Shown: in pieces, positions 28,701 to 43,700 of the stretch
Layout of the letters: the number at the start of each line of letters is the position of its first letter
Numbering within the stretch: the stretch's first letter is position 1
Made by a program: the position numbers and the translations under genes
NCBI RefSeq assembly: GCF_964355755.1
Contig: NC_092680.1
Location: 13,991,001-14,055,000 of the forward strand
Source: Antedon mediterranea
Taxonomy: Eukaryota > Echinodermata > Crinoidea > Comatulida > Antedonidae
Direction of reading: 5' to 3'
DNA: 64,000 bases
Notes under the pieces: model-generated
Databases searched by the model: none
What the model saw: only the letters and a program-made list of their open reading frames with translations
What the model was told of the DNA's origin: nothing

Positions 28701-31700
28701 TTATAATGTTGTTAATAATTGTTATGCAGAAATCAGTACTGCTAAGTATTTGAACTCTTTCACTGTGCAACATTAATTCAACCTGTATGTGCGCAATATT
28801 TATGTGCAATAATTAATTGCAAAATAATACTAAATGAGATAATTTTGTAATTATTTTTGTGGTGTGTGGTTGGCAATGAAAGTTTGGTCTACGGTTGGGA
28901 GTAAAATAAAAGCTAATTTGCATACAGCTATTTTGGAATTCCTGTTTTTTGTCAATTCAATGATAAAAACTATTTTTCTATAAGACATTCTTAAGAATAT
29001 GGGTTTCCCTCTGGATTTGATGAAGATATGTATAATAAATAAAAATATTTAAAAAAAATTGAATTATTTTTATCGTTTTACAAGTTGAAATCAAAACTTC
29101 AATACGATACTAACACATATAGAGGGCGTATATATTCAATTAAGAAACTATTAGAAACCCTAGTATCAATCTTGTTGAATGATAGGACGACTTTTTAAGT
29201 TTTTTATGTTTAAAAATTAAATATAACAAATCACAATAATTTGTAAACCTTTATGAGACATCCAACCAGTTAAAACCAGTTTGGTGTTGACTAACAGTCA
29301 TTGGAGTCTATTGTAAGTTGAATTTTAACCACAAGAAAAACATTGATTTCACAGTCATACACAACACTAATTATTTGAAAATAATATTTTAATATAATAA
29401 CAATTTATTACTTTGTTTGACTAAATGTTTGTTTCCTTTTTGTTTGCCGAATAATATGGTGTATTTGCTTGATCTAATAATTTTGCACTATATCATGCAT
29501 AAAACAGGCATTTCCAGTTGCTTCTGGGCAATTGTTAATTAATGATGATTTTTTGTTTGTTTGATTTTGTATAAAACTGTAATTGAAACAAACAAAAAAT
29601 ATTTACACAGAAGCTTTAGTGTCGGTTACATTAAATGTGACCGTTTATTTTGTCTTCTATATCATGCATATAAACAGGAAAGAGTTAAATTTTACTCTTC
29701 CCTGTTTATTATGCACAATATTTTTTGTAAATTTTTTCAAATATTTGTTTTATCAAATGCAACAAAAGCCAAAATGAGGATGAAAAATGAGGAAGAACAT
29801 AATACAAACTTATCAGTTGACCATTTGAACCAATTACACAAAAAAGGTTTACAATTCAAAATTAACAATCACACGTTATTCCTAATGGTAAACCAAAATT
29901 ACTCTAATTTTTATCTCATACCAACAAATTTAAGGAGTTGAATATTAAAGATGTATATTAGTCCCTAAAAACATGAAAATGAAGATTAATAAAAGCAGAC
30001 TTTAAATAGGCCATTTCTCTGTAAAAAAAAAAAATATTTCACTTATAAAAGACAACAGAAACATTACAATTTTAACCAAAAACCATTGTCTGACAGACCA
30101 TTTAAGTATTTTTTGCTTTAGATTACATTTTTGTAGGTAAATATTTTTTTTAGATCCAGTTTTGGTCAAAGTGAATAACTATATATGTGAAATTAAAATT
30201 ATTGAATTGAAAAACTATTGAAAAAAATTTTTTTTTTAAAATATTTTGTAAGGGGACAAAATATCTTTAAATAAACAGATTAGCATTCCTGATCTGGATA
30301 AGCGATCCTGATCACTATCCAGATCAGACATTCTCATGCAGACTGATCGGTGTAAGCCAGACTTACATGTAGAAACAAATCATTTCCTATTTCATAATAT
30401 TTGTATTGTAGTTATCCCTTTCACTGCGTATACCCGGTACTACCGGGTATAAACGGACGTCGTTGAAATACGTATACACAGTAATACCGGGTATAGGCAA
30501 AACAATGATTTAATCGTATTTGCCTATAATATCTAGCACCCTCTATATTTTTTCGATGAACTTTGCAAGTCATTAAAACATTTTTCCAGCAAAAAAAACC
30601 ACCCTCTATAGTTGTATTATCGTCTTGAAAATAATGCGCCCTCTATAGTTAATTAATTAATTAATTATAGTATAGTATATATAATAGTATTTCTATCTTG
30701 GAAAGTTGTTTTGAGTAGCATAATGGCGGCCATTTTGAAAATAACAAAAATTTACCAGCCCCAATAGGGCAACATCATGTTTATCACAACACACACAAAA
30801 AAAATTCTGAAACAATAGTTAGCTTTTGTACTATAATGAATTTTTGGAAACTGTCTTTATTTTCACGATTTTGCCCCAAAACTTTGATTAGTGCATAATT
30901 TTTATAAAACAATAAAAATTATTCAATTTAAATATTTTTATTTGTTATACGTATCTTCATCAATATCCAGTTGGAAAAACGTATTCAATAAGAATTTCTT
31001 ATAGAAAGTATAGTTTTTATCATTGATTCGATAAAAAACATGAAATTTAAAATACCTGTAATGACGTCATCAATATGCAAATTACATTATTTTGTTATAC
31101 CTAACTGTAGACTAACCCTTACTTAACTGTAGACTAAACCCTTTGTCCATCACACACCACAAAAATAATTACACAATTATCTCAATTAGTATTTTTTTGC
31201 AATTTATTAAAATATCATGTTTTTCTTAAATATATATTACGCACAGTGGTGGGAATAATGCTCCGCAATGAAAGGGTTAAGGTCCCAAAAATGATCTTTC
31301 AATATGAATGACCTGTATATGAAAACTAGTACATGCAGCACTGAAGTTATTTTCTGAAATGCGCCATATTGGTCTTGTGCTGCAACAGAATAATCCATAA
31401 ATTTCAATCAATTTGAGTATATTATCTAGCACATTGCAAGCAGGCATTATGTCATCTATAATGTAGATGAGTTAACATTATTTATTATACATATAATATA
31501 TTATTCATGTTGCATAATTTAATGTCATTCCTTTCCCTTGTTGTGGCCCAAAATGTTGGGTATTTCCATAATTTCAAGAAATGTCATTTAGACATCAATA
31601 TTTTTAACCAGCACAGCGCAAAATTCTTGTGTTTAATATCTGAACATAATGTGAATTCAAATAGGTTTGACCATCCCCTGTGGCATTAATGTTATATTTG

Positions 31701-34700
31701 CCAATAGAAAATATAACTATATATTCAAAGATCTCATTGAGATGGTGATGTATGTATGATATAATTTGAAACGAAAGCCATTGCAGATATAAGACATACT
31801 CAAACACAATTTTAACATAATATTTAAAAAATTGTACATATTTGGGAATGAATAGAGATTACACAAATTATGCACACATAAATATATAAATATCCAAAGG
31901 CAAATTAGTGAAAATAATGACAATGCTATGTGTATCAGTGGCTGGATTTCAATGAAGATACAAAATAAAATAAGCAACTAGATTTGAACGAGAACCATCT
32001 TTTAATGTAACATAAAGATAGGAAGTTTAGAAGATAATTATCTAAATAATTACATTAATGAAAATTTTAATAATTTTGGGCACAAAAAGTGATTTGCACT
32101 CTATTTTAAACATTAATTTTTAAATTCAATTGGCCATATGATGACTCATGACATCCGGTAGACAACATTTTGATATGAATTCATATCTGCAATTCAACAG
32201 CTTCCATAAAAAAAATGTGGGTCATTTTTAAAGAGGCCACATTTTTAGAGGTGCAAGTAGAGTTGAAAATAGAGCAATCAATTTATCAAAGAAAGAAATA
32301 TTCTCTGCATTCAATAAATGGTAAATCATTGACAAATGCTAGGCCGGGAAGCTAGGCCATTCAAATAGGCAGTGCTCACACTTTAGACACAGAGTAGAGC
32401 AGTTATAGATGGCACGCACAACAAGTTGATTTCCGAACAGTCAACAATGTTGTGTGGAAAAAATTCTCAAAATGTTATGTGAAATCTGAATGTGCATTAG
32501 AGTGCGTTAATTATCACCATAAGATATTACTTTTTCGTTAGGTAGGGCTAATTCCAAATGACATGTGATGCATAATTGACCAAAAAATTGCAAGAACACA
32601 ATCAGGTTTGTTATAAAAAAACAAATAATGAATGTTTATATTCATGGAATTGTACAAAATGGTACATTCATTATATGTATAATATTAAATGTGCTCCTAT
32701 TTAATAAAGTTATTACAGAAAACATATTTGTATTTTCATAGCTTTCAAAAGAGTAACAAGTATTTTTCCAATGTTTTCAAATACCCATACACTTTATGAC
32801 TTGAGAAGATTCTTTGTATCATAGTGACAAATTAAAAGATAAAAAATACCTATAACTTTATATCATTTAATACATGATTTATTGGAAGCCAATTACATAT
32901 GTGCTTTGGCCAAAGGATATATTAGCAATTATATGGGGAGCACAATAGGAAATAAGAAATATTCAAGAACCATCATACACAGTACGGTAAATAAACTAGC
33001 CAAAATCAATTGCAGAATCTTCTGGTTTAAACATACCCCTGGAACTGTTTCAATAACTTGCGAGCTAGAACTTGATAACTTTAACACCGGTAATATTTGG
33101 CAACTGTTGTCAAAGTAGTCTGCATGGATTGACAATCTTGGCAAGATGCCAAATAAAACCATCTTCCGTTATTTCATAAAAAAAACACAACTTCCTCTTC
33201 AATATTTTATGGTACGATGATCGCCAATATGTCAATCTTTATAATAAGGTGATTTAGTCATGATAAAGAAAACCAAAATAAAAAAATATTTTTCATTTTT
33301 AAATCCACCCTTTTGACTGACATCAGGGTTTAGTTCTTTAAGACAAGATATATATATCGGACAAATAATATCAGTGTACAGCCTAGAAAAAAATAATCAG
33401 AGCCTATGTAAACTAACAGTTTAATTTATTATTATGTGCAAAAAAAAAGCGTTATGAAAAAGGAAGAACATGGAAGTAAGGTAATACTCCCTCATCTCTA
33501 ACCAGGGTTCGAACTGCAGTTATCATCAGTTGAATCCCGGCCAGAAAATCATAATACTATAATAATACTTTGGGGAATAGAAAATGTATGAGGCGGCGTT
33601 AATTTAAAGAAGAAAATGGTACATGGTTTAAAAGGTAAATTTGTTTAAATAAAAATATCTATATGCCCGTTTGTAGTAGGAAATCTAAAAGATTTTGTGG
33701 GGTATCCAGGGTCTACAAAACTCCATAGAGAGTATTAACAATGTTAAATTTACTCATAACTAGAGAGTAGAAGTATTACTTTTGCTTTCACTAGTAGTGT
33801 ACAAATGTAAAAGGTCTAAAAGCTGGCAATCAGAATAGATTTTAAATAGTATCCGAGATTATTTTTACTCTTACTTAAAACATAAAATTTATTCAGTTAG
33901 GATGGAAGGGATTTGCCACCCTTCACTGAATAGAATGTCTATATCCCCAGCTAGTTTTTTTTTACAGTTTCTAAGTCATCAACCGATGCTTTGAAAATTA
34001 CCATTTCCTGTCAACTTACGATTGTAATTCAACCAATGTGTTACATATTTCTTCAAAACTACAAGCCAAGTTTAGCTCTTAAAAAAATGATAACATAGGT
34101 TAATCTGGAAAATGTTATGGCTTCTACAGTATATATAAATTATGCTTAATTTTGACATAGGCGAGCACAATGGAAAAACTGATATAAAGATCTCCTACCT
34201 TACCTACCTTATCTATCTCAGATATACTGCGAAAAGTAGATTTGTTAAGTTACGATATTGTTTCATATTTCTCTCTTAGGAAGATATTATAAAGGGTTTT
34301 AGAAAATTTCTTTTTTTCATCGGTAAATTTTCAACCGTCGAGTTGATGTAATCACTTTGCGACTTCCGGGTTTTTGCTAACCCTCCAATATTTGCCGTTG
34401 GTGGCAACATACACACTTTGCTTTTTGTATGCAAAATGAAATTATACTGCAAAAAATATGTTCCTCTATTCCCCCTAAATTGCAAGTCTAATATTAGTAC
34501 CTTTTAATTCCCCTATATTCACTAGTCTATATTAGAATGGAATAAAACCATTTTTTGTCGCCATTTCTGTGAGTGTTGGTACTGTTAACACATAATTATA
34601 TAATAAACTACTGACAATTGGTTCTCAACCATTTTCACTTATCTTCTTTGATATTCAGAAAAGCATGTGTAGCTTTTTAACATATTTGCCATTAGAGTTC

Positions 34701-37700
34701 CTGTTGCATCACACCAAATAACTTTTCAAATATATAATTTTTATATCAACTGCATTTTTGGTACTTTAAATCAGTGGGTGATTATTGACGAAAAAAGTTT
34801 TTGTTTTGTTTTGTTTTTTATTGTGTTTTAGAAATAGCTTGAAAATTTCAAATTGAAATAGTTCCACCCACAAAATCCTCGACTGATTTGCATGAAACAT
34901 GTATAAATGTATTTTGACATCATATGTAACGATAGTGGCTACTGATATAAACATTTATTCATGTACGTTTAACCGGTTATTTAAAAATTGTCACGTTTCT
35001 TGTGCAAAGAAATTGAGGTCAATTTATCCACACGATTATTATTCAGTTATTTATTCACAGCAGAAACGGGCCCAGAGAGTATGAATGGGCGATGAGTAGA
35101 TTTAACAATTTTAGATAAAATTGATTGATATTGAGCTGTATGAGCGCCACTAACTCCTAAGGGAAGTGAGGGAGCACACTTGATTGATAATCAAATTCAA
35201 TAACTGTGTTGCAAGATTTTCTTAAACATTTGAGCACATATCAAGTTAAATTCAAGGGAGATTGTGATGCCGCAAAAAATATTTGATCCATTTATTATGT
35301 ACTTGTAACACCCATTTTGATGTAAATATATGCCGCTGAATAATTTAAACGTCGAAATATTCAAAGGGTGGCAGCATTCATTCATGGTTTAGAGTGTACA
35401 GTATTCTTAAGTTGTGCAGTGTTTTTTAATTAACCATAGAAGACAAGGAATAACCTGGTTTAATGTGTTTAAAGTAATATACTGTATGCATTATTTTTTC
35501 AAAATGTAAAAAAAATTGCAGGGAAAGTGTTTTTAAGCATTGGGCCATTTTCGAGAGCTTGTGACATAAGTTGTAAACTTTACCAAGAAAATCTAATGTT
35601 AACTTAGCCAAAATATGTACATTAAAAACATCACCCAGTTGGAATGGATAGAATAGAATGGATTTCAAGAGTTTAAACTAATTGGCTCGGTCTTGTTAAA
35701 TAGATCAACTTTTCAACTCAAAAATTTAAAAAAAAAGAAAATTATCCATTAACTCCACTCATATTAACATTCATTAAATATAAAAATATTTGTATATTCT
35801 TGTACAATATGCCCTGTCATGTTAAAATCCTTACTGGCCAATCTAAAAGCTTAAACGTTAAATGTCCACTAAAAATTGGAAACTTTAAAAAAAATTGTTA
35901 GGTCTATTTACATCATAAATAAATTGTATTTTGAAACAATGGCAATTATTCGTAAGAATAAGCATTATTTATAAGAAAGGGCAGGACACATTACCATTTG
36001 TAAAGAAACATGATACTAATGAATAGAGAAAAACATAACAGGAATTTGGAATCAAATTTGTCGAAATACATACAAAATATAATCAATAGCATTTGTCAGA
36101 ATTAAAAAAAAGGATGTACGCATGTTTTCTAACATACAGAATGTATTATGTTAATGTTCAACAGTTGTCAATGACTCTAATACATGCAATGCACATGATA
36201 CTAATTATTTGTTATATATAAAACATGAGGAATTATAAAATGAAGAAAATGGTTGCTACTAAAACTATTAATAAGTTTAACTTTTTATTAGGAAAAGAAT
36301 TAAATTAATTTTGTTAGGAAAAGAATTGCTAAATACGTGATTATTGACAAGTACTATCTCTTGCCATTTATTCAATAGCGTTTACTAACTCATTTTATGC
36401 TCTTTTTTATATCAGTCGGATGTTCCTCTAAAATGAAACCTATAATGGCAAAGCAGTAACGGTAAGCAGAAAATAAAAACATTGAATCTATTATGGTATA
36501 TCTTATGATCATTTGCACAAAACAGAATATCTGTTGGAAAATATATCAGCTACCATAACCTTTGTCGATTTTGGTTAATCTAGCTAATGAAAATTGATTT
36601 GATTAAGGTGTTAGGTTGCTATAATTTATACCAAGAGTTTGTGAATCCTTGACGCTTTTGTTTACGATGAAACAGCATGACTTCCATCATAGTTTTTCGA
36701 CTGAACTAATAATTTGTGAATATTTTGAAATTTAATTATTATTTTTTTATATCTTTTATAAAAATAACATAGAATATAATATTAATTATATACTAAAATA
36801 GTGATTTGTCGTTATTGAGTAGAAAATGGCGAGTTTTTTCAGAGATTATCGACCGGCTACGTGAGGCCCACCTAATCGGCATCGCTACTTCATTTGATTT
36901 TAATAAACAATGCCTCATTTTAAAGCTTATTAGTTATCCGCACCTTGGCGGATAACTCCTTGTGATTGTATGAGATCATCATAAACTTTTTTTTCAGTAT
37001 TATTCTTCTTTCTTTCCACCCTATTTTTGTGCATCTCGTTTCTCTAAAACGTGTAAACATAACAACATCATTATCAGCCTATCGACATTTACATAATGTT
37101 GTGCAAAAAAGACTCCATGGAGCTCGACCAACAAGTAATAGTCCACAAAATATTGATAATAAGTATAATTTTAACGTTAATATTGTAGACGCTCCTTAAA
37201 AATGATGGACTGCAAGAGTCAACTTTCTGTGGATTAAAAATGGCATGTTTCACACAAAGTTACACGCGCACAGGCATTAAAATTTTAAAATGCGCAAAAT
37301 TAATTTTTAATCAACTTTCTATGCAAATCATGGTATTTTGCGCATGTCAAAAAGCGTGCGCTCGGAGTATAAAAAACAAATTAGAACATTTCCACAGGGT
37401 TCATGGAATGTACATTATCTGATGAGAAAAATTAATAAGTTGTAGCTCTCTTCTAATAGGCCAATGTCGGTTTATCCAGGTAAGCTAGGCACGAAATAGA
37501 CTAATTATTGTATCTTTATTTTCAAATTATAAATTGTTACTCACTACTGCAGCATACACCACACATCATGTTATACCTAGATAAATTTGGACTAAAATAA
37601 TAAATTGATAAAATAAATAGAAATCTTCAATATCTCAAGGGCAGGAGAATGTAGAAGAAGCCTATGATAATGAATATCCTCATCATATGCACACCGAATT

Positions 37701-40700
37701 ATAAATAAGAAAAAAAAATTACCTCCATTTCCTAACAATTCACAAGGTGGTTATTTTGTTTAATCTTTCAATAATGCATTTAATATTCCCTAGAAGGATA
37801 GATTACAAATGTATGATTGGTCTGGCAAGAAGTATAAAATCCATGAAAATTAAAATACAGTAGAACCTTTCCTCTGGGACACCCTGGGGACACTGCTGGC
37901 ACACCCTGGGGACACTGCTGGGACACCCTGGAGACACTGCTGGGACACCCTGGGGACACTGCTGGGACACCCTGGGGACACTGCTGGGACACCGCTGGGA
38001 CACCCTGGGGACACTGCCGGGACACCCTGGGGACACCCTGGGGACACTGCTGGGACACCCTGGAGACACTGCTGGGACACCCTGGAGACACTGCTGGGAC
38101 ACCCTGGAGACACTGCTGGGACACCCTGGGGACACTGCTGGGACACCCTGGGGACACTGCTGGGACACTGCTGGGGACACTGCCGGGACACTGCTGGGGA
38201 CACTGCCGGGACACCCTGGGGACACTGCTGGGACACCCTGGGGACACTGCTGGGACACCCTGGGGACACTGCTGTGAAAGGAACAAAGAGATAATAAATG
38301 TTTTAACACTACTGTACAGCCAACCAATATTTAGAAGAAACTGACTTTGTCCCATTTAATGGCTGTAATATACAGTTTCAAACTTGTAATTGAATTTTAC
38401 CAACAAAAGTATTGGAATATATTTAGTACTATAGCAACATTAAGAAGAAACACATTTCAACAATCAGCAATCGACATAGTTTGTATAAATCGAAAGCTCT
38501 GTAAAAGTAATAAATACATTTTTTAACAGAATAGGGAAGAGATCTAAATTCATGTTGTTTAAAAAAAATTAATACAAGTTTTAGGAATTGAACACGTACC
38601 CTGGGATTTGAAAGAAATTGCCAAGCTTTTATACCACTTATTAGTTCAGTCAGCCTGTATTAAAATTTTTTTTCAATATTTGCCATATTCATCCAGAACA
38701 AGATTGTTACACTAAAGTGCGCCAATCATCATTCTCCTATCTGCCTGTTAAACATTTCATTATCATGTCTGATAATATGTACAGTAGCTGATATCCTTTC
38801 CTTATTACTATGATTTTACTATTGAGAAAAGAATATAAATTGGAAATCTGAAATCCATACACATTTTTTTTTTTAATCTTAGTGTAAAAATATTAGGAAA
38901 TATGAAATCCATAAAAAAAATATAAAAAGATATCACATAAAAATCTTCTTTTGGTTTGGACTTTTTATGCATCATAAACATAATGATTCCGGTCGTGATT
39001 TGAAACAAGGGTGCTGATATGCCGAATGTTAATACATGCTGATATGCCTTGAATGTTAATACATTCTTATATTGTGCTTAAATGCTCAAAGCTTTTAAGT
39101 GCTTCACATAATTATCCCAGTCATTTTTAATCAAACATGTATGGAAACATATTTTATGTTGCAAGTGAAAAGCGCAGTTGTTCATTTGAGCTTGCCATGT
39201 ACCCATTTGTACACATGGGTGGAGAGAGGTAAACATACATAAAGGTGTCTCAGATGCCTAAGGACATAAGCAATGCGACGAGCATTGGACTCAAAATCAT
39301 GATCTTGCAATCAGAATTCAAACACACTGCACCACACGCTGCCCCCAACCCACACACCCAAAGCGTAATGCATCACAACAAATCTCATAAGATACTGTAG
39401 ATGCCTTGATCATAACTTTAAATTTAATGTAATCAAAAATATTCTCAATTTCGTATATCTTTGATGTACAAAATACAAATGGAACTTTTCATTATTTAGG
39501 ATTGCTTGTAAATTGGTATGTTAAATTCTGATTAAACCACTCTACCATAATCATTTTAACATGGCTTTTTGGCCTAAATTCATTAATTAATTAATTAAAC
39601 ATAAAACAAAATGTTACTGCATTTAGTAATTCATCTAAATTAGAATTCCAGAATTTCTATTATTTAGATAATATTTGACACCTCAATGTCAAAAAAAAGT
39701 TTTTAATAATGAATACTATATACTACTACATATTATAAAATGGATGAAATTGTTGTGTTAGTATTCTGTACATTATTATTGCAAATAATCAATATGTCTG
39801 TCATGGTTGAAAGGGAATATGGAAAGAACTACTTAAGGTATTAATATCACAAAATACTGTTAAACCATATTTAATTTTTTTTTTAATAGTACAGTACATC
39901 TCAATTGCAACCATGAGTACACTGGTCTTTAGTGTAACGAAATAAAAACAAAATATGTTGCTATTACAGACTTTGTAATTGTGAAAACATGCATCATTGT
40001 TGTTTCAAGGTTTATATTCAAAATTTAATTTATGTATATTTATACAGGATATTCTGAAAATAGTTTAGCACCATTATAATCACCAAATGAAATCTTTAAA
40101 TACTTTTATGTGACTACAATAAATACAGTTTATTGCACGTATCATCTGATGTGATGACTTTACAAAAATAAACTGGAAATATTTCTTACAAAAAACGCTG
40201 CTCGCTTGTTGACGCAACAGTTTTGTCCCTCTGAAAAATATTTTTTATTTCAAATTTGTTTTTGAATGCGTCATTTTATTGTCACATAATAGTTATTCAC
40301 ATTAACCAAACAATTATTTACCTGAAAAAATGTAATTTAAATCAAAAAATATTTAAAGTGTCTCTTTTTATACATGAATAAATATTATTTTTTGTTACAG
40401 AAGTGAATAACTTTTGTATTTGAAGTAAAATTCACACTTTAATATGTAATAATTGTGCAATTGAAATTGAAAAATAAAAAATACTGAATTTGTAAATTAA
40501 ATAATTTAAATAAAAATGATGTCTAAATAATATTACTTTATTATACTACTGTAAACAGACTTAATTTCTCTCATTTTAGTTTATTTTATTGCTAAGGTCA
40601 AGCCTGGGGTCACTTCATCAAGCCTAAATATGTGAACAAATTGTATCCTATTACAAACAAAAACTTTGCTATGGACTGTTTTGATCATAGTTCAATGGTT

Positions 40701-43700
40701 ATCTGACAGCGAATTACAGTATTACCGTATATTTCGGTGTATAAGTCGCACCTGTGTATAAGTCGCACCTGTGTATAAGACGCACCCCCTAACTGAGAGT
40801 AAAATATCGGTTTTTTTTATATTGTCGATGTATAAGACGCACCTTATATTTCATCAAAATAATGTTTTTTTTAATTGTAATCAATATTATTGGTTATCCG
40901 CACTTGGCGGATAACCCCTTGTTATTGTAAGGATCTTTTTTTTTTTTTTGGTTATCCGCACTTGGCGGATAACCCCTTGTTATTGTAAGGATCTTTTTTT
41001 TTTTTTGGTTATCCGCAACGAAGTTGCAGGATAACCTCTTGTGATTGTACGAAATCATCAACATCAACTTTTTATTTCTCTTCTTTCTTTCTGTATGATT
41101 TTTGTGGAACGCTTTTCTCGAAAACTTGCAAACATAACATTTTGTAACTTTCTCAACATATCGTCGTGCACATGAAGATGTGCAGCGAAGCTTTTCATGA
41201 TGTTTACAATTGCGCAACGTGACTTACGCGCGATTTAACGATTTTGTCGTATTTAACATAGCTCGACAACCAAATAACATTTCAACTTGAAACTTTGCAA
41301 AAGTTTAATTTATATCCTGCGCTAACTTTCTGTTGAAAAAAAATTGCGTGTTTTACACAAAGTTACGCACGCACGCGCATATAAAATTTCAAAATGCGCA
41401 AAATTAATTTATAATCAACTTTCTACGCGTTTCATGTCGTTTTAAGCATGTCAACAATTCCCATGCGTGCGCACATTTTTACGTGTGCGGTGCGCACGTA
41501 GCATCGAAAACGTATTTTATTCGCGTAATTTATGTTTTTCCAGCCTTTTCTAGTAATTTTACCAAATTTTATACAATTTCGACTTAAAGATACGTCATAC
41601 GAGCACGTCGAATTGGACAATTTGCGCGCGTTTTTTATGAAAAGGTTAAAAAATTCGTTTAAAATATGCCTTTTTTTAAACAGTCGTAATTTCTAAACTA
41701 GACGGTCAAATTTTTGTGGATGACATATTCTAGAAGTAGATGAGTTGTAGATATCGGATCAGGTATTAATATGGCTAACCGGACATAGTGACGTCATCGT
41801 ATGGCCACGCGAATATAAAATTTAGGATTTTTGTATCTTTCGTCATAGCTCATCACATTGAATAGAGCGCATCTCCACTTATCCGATGTCCATTTTCACC
41901 CCGATTTTGATATTGTCTAGGTCAATCAACTATCTTTCGCATGAGTTAAAAATATTTTAATTTTTTTGACGTCATCATGCCTAAAAATTTAAATCACGTG
42001 TGGCATTAATTTCATCTTTACAGTAAATTTTAATCTGTTATAGCTCGAAAGAATAAAATGTGATAATCACGATTAAAACTTTTTCTGGAAGCTATTGGAT
42101 TGTAGATACGAAATTATGTAAAAATGTTGCCAATCGGATGTTGTGACGTCATTATATGGCCAGTTAAATAAAAAAGATCGTATTTTCATCTTTTGCGTCA
42201 TAATTCATTACATTTAAAAGAGCGCGCATCAATATTTCACGTATTCAAATTTCTTCTACACGCTAATACGTTGTTGCTGAGATAATTTCCTTTCGGAATT
42301 GCTATCTTCGCGTTTCATTTTAAAACCGTCAACATGTTAAAAATTGCAATAAATAGCGGGTCCCGTAATTTCACCTATTCTACACTGTATGTGATATGGA
42401 TACAGATTATACTGTGTATACTATATATGAATTTAAATAATAAAATTCAGCAATAACAAACATATCATATTTTTCAGTTCAGGTCATAATGCCAACGTGA
42501 ACACTTCCTTTTGTCCTCAACCTAACCCTTTAGTGTTAATGTTGCACCACTTGCGCGGCGGATAACCAAACTCGTCAAAGTGACGAGTTACATGTCTAGT
42601 TTCTATCTTATTCTTCTTTCTTTCCCAGAATTTTGTGTCACGTGTATCTCAAATTCTTATCAACATTACATCGTATAATTTTGTCAGAAGATTGACCTTT
42701 AACTGTAGAAGTGCAGGACATTTCGTTTTTTTACTTTAGAGTCGCGCAGCGTAAGTTACGCGCAATTTTATGAATTTCAATGATTGATCATAGATTAAAA
42801 ACCAAAAGTCATTTTATATTGACGCTTGGTGAAAATTTAAGTCATATCAAGAGCAAACTTTCTATGGATTAAAAATGGCATGTTTCACAAAAAGTTACGC
42901 GCGCACGCACGTTTAAAATTTCGGAATGCGCAAAATCAATTTCTAATCAACTTTCTACGCATTTCATGTCATTTTAAGCATGTCAAAAATTCCCACGTGA
43001 GCGCATATTTTTACGCGCGCGGTGCGCACGTAGCGCTAAAAACCTTTTTTTTTGCGTGATTTATGTTTTTCCAGTCTTTTCTAGTAATTTGACCAACTGT
43101 CTAACAATTTCGATTTAAAATCACGTCATACGAGCACGTCGAATTGGATAATTTGTGGGCGTTTTTGATGAAAAAGTTAAAAAATTCGCCAAAATTAAGC
43201 CTTTTTTTAAACAGTCATAGATTCTAAACTACACGGTGAACTTTTTTTTAATTACATATTCTGGAGGTTGATGAGTTGTAGATATCGGATCATGGATCAA
43301 TATGGCTAATTGGACATTGTGACGTCATCATATGGCCACTCGAATATAAAATATAGGATTTTTGTCTTTTTCGTCATAGCTCATAACATTTAATTGAGCG
43401 CATCTGCACTTATCCTTATTCCATTTCCCTCCGTTTTTTATAATGTCTTGGTCAATCAATTATCTTTCGCATGATTTAACATTTTTTAAATTGTGATGAC
43501 GTCATCATGATTAAAAGCGTGCATAACGTGGGTCACTTATTTTCATCATTACAGTAAATTTCAATCTGTTATAGCTCGTTAGAATAAAAAGTGATAATCA
43601 TGATTAATACGTTTTCTGGAAGCTATTTGATTGTAGATACGAATTCATGTGAATATTTTGCCAATCAGATGTTGTGACGTCATCATATGGCTAGTTGAGT

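Noticed and set aside
32882-33162. Opposing ~77-codon open frames
   Set aside because: No recognised motif, both strands open in the same place, AT-rich chance frame.
37780-38355. Proline/serine/cysteine-rich minus-strand frames ([11 protein letters not shown])
   Set aside because: All three phases are open across a GC-rich 22-bp minisatellite.
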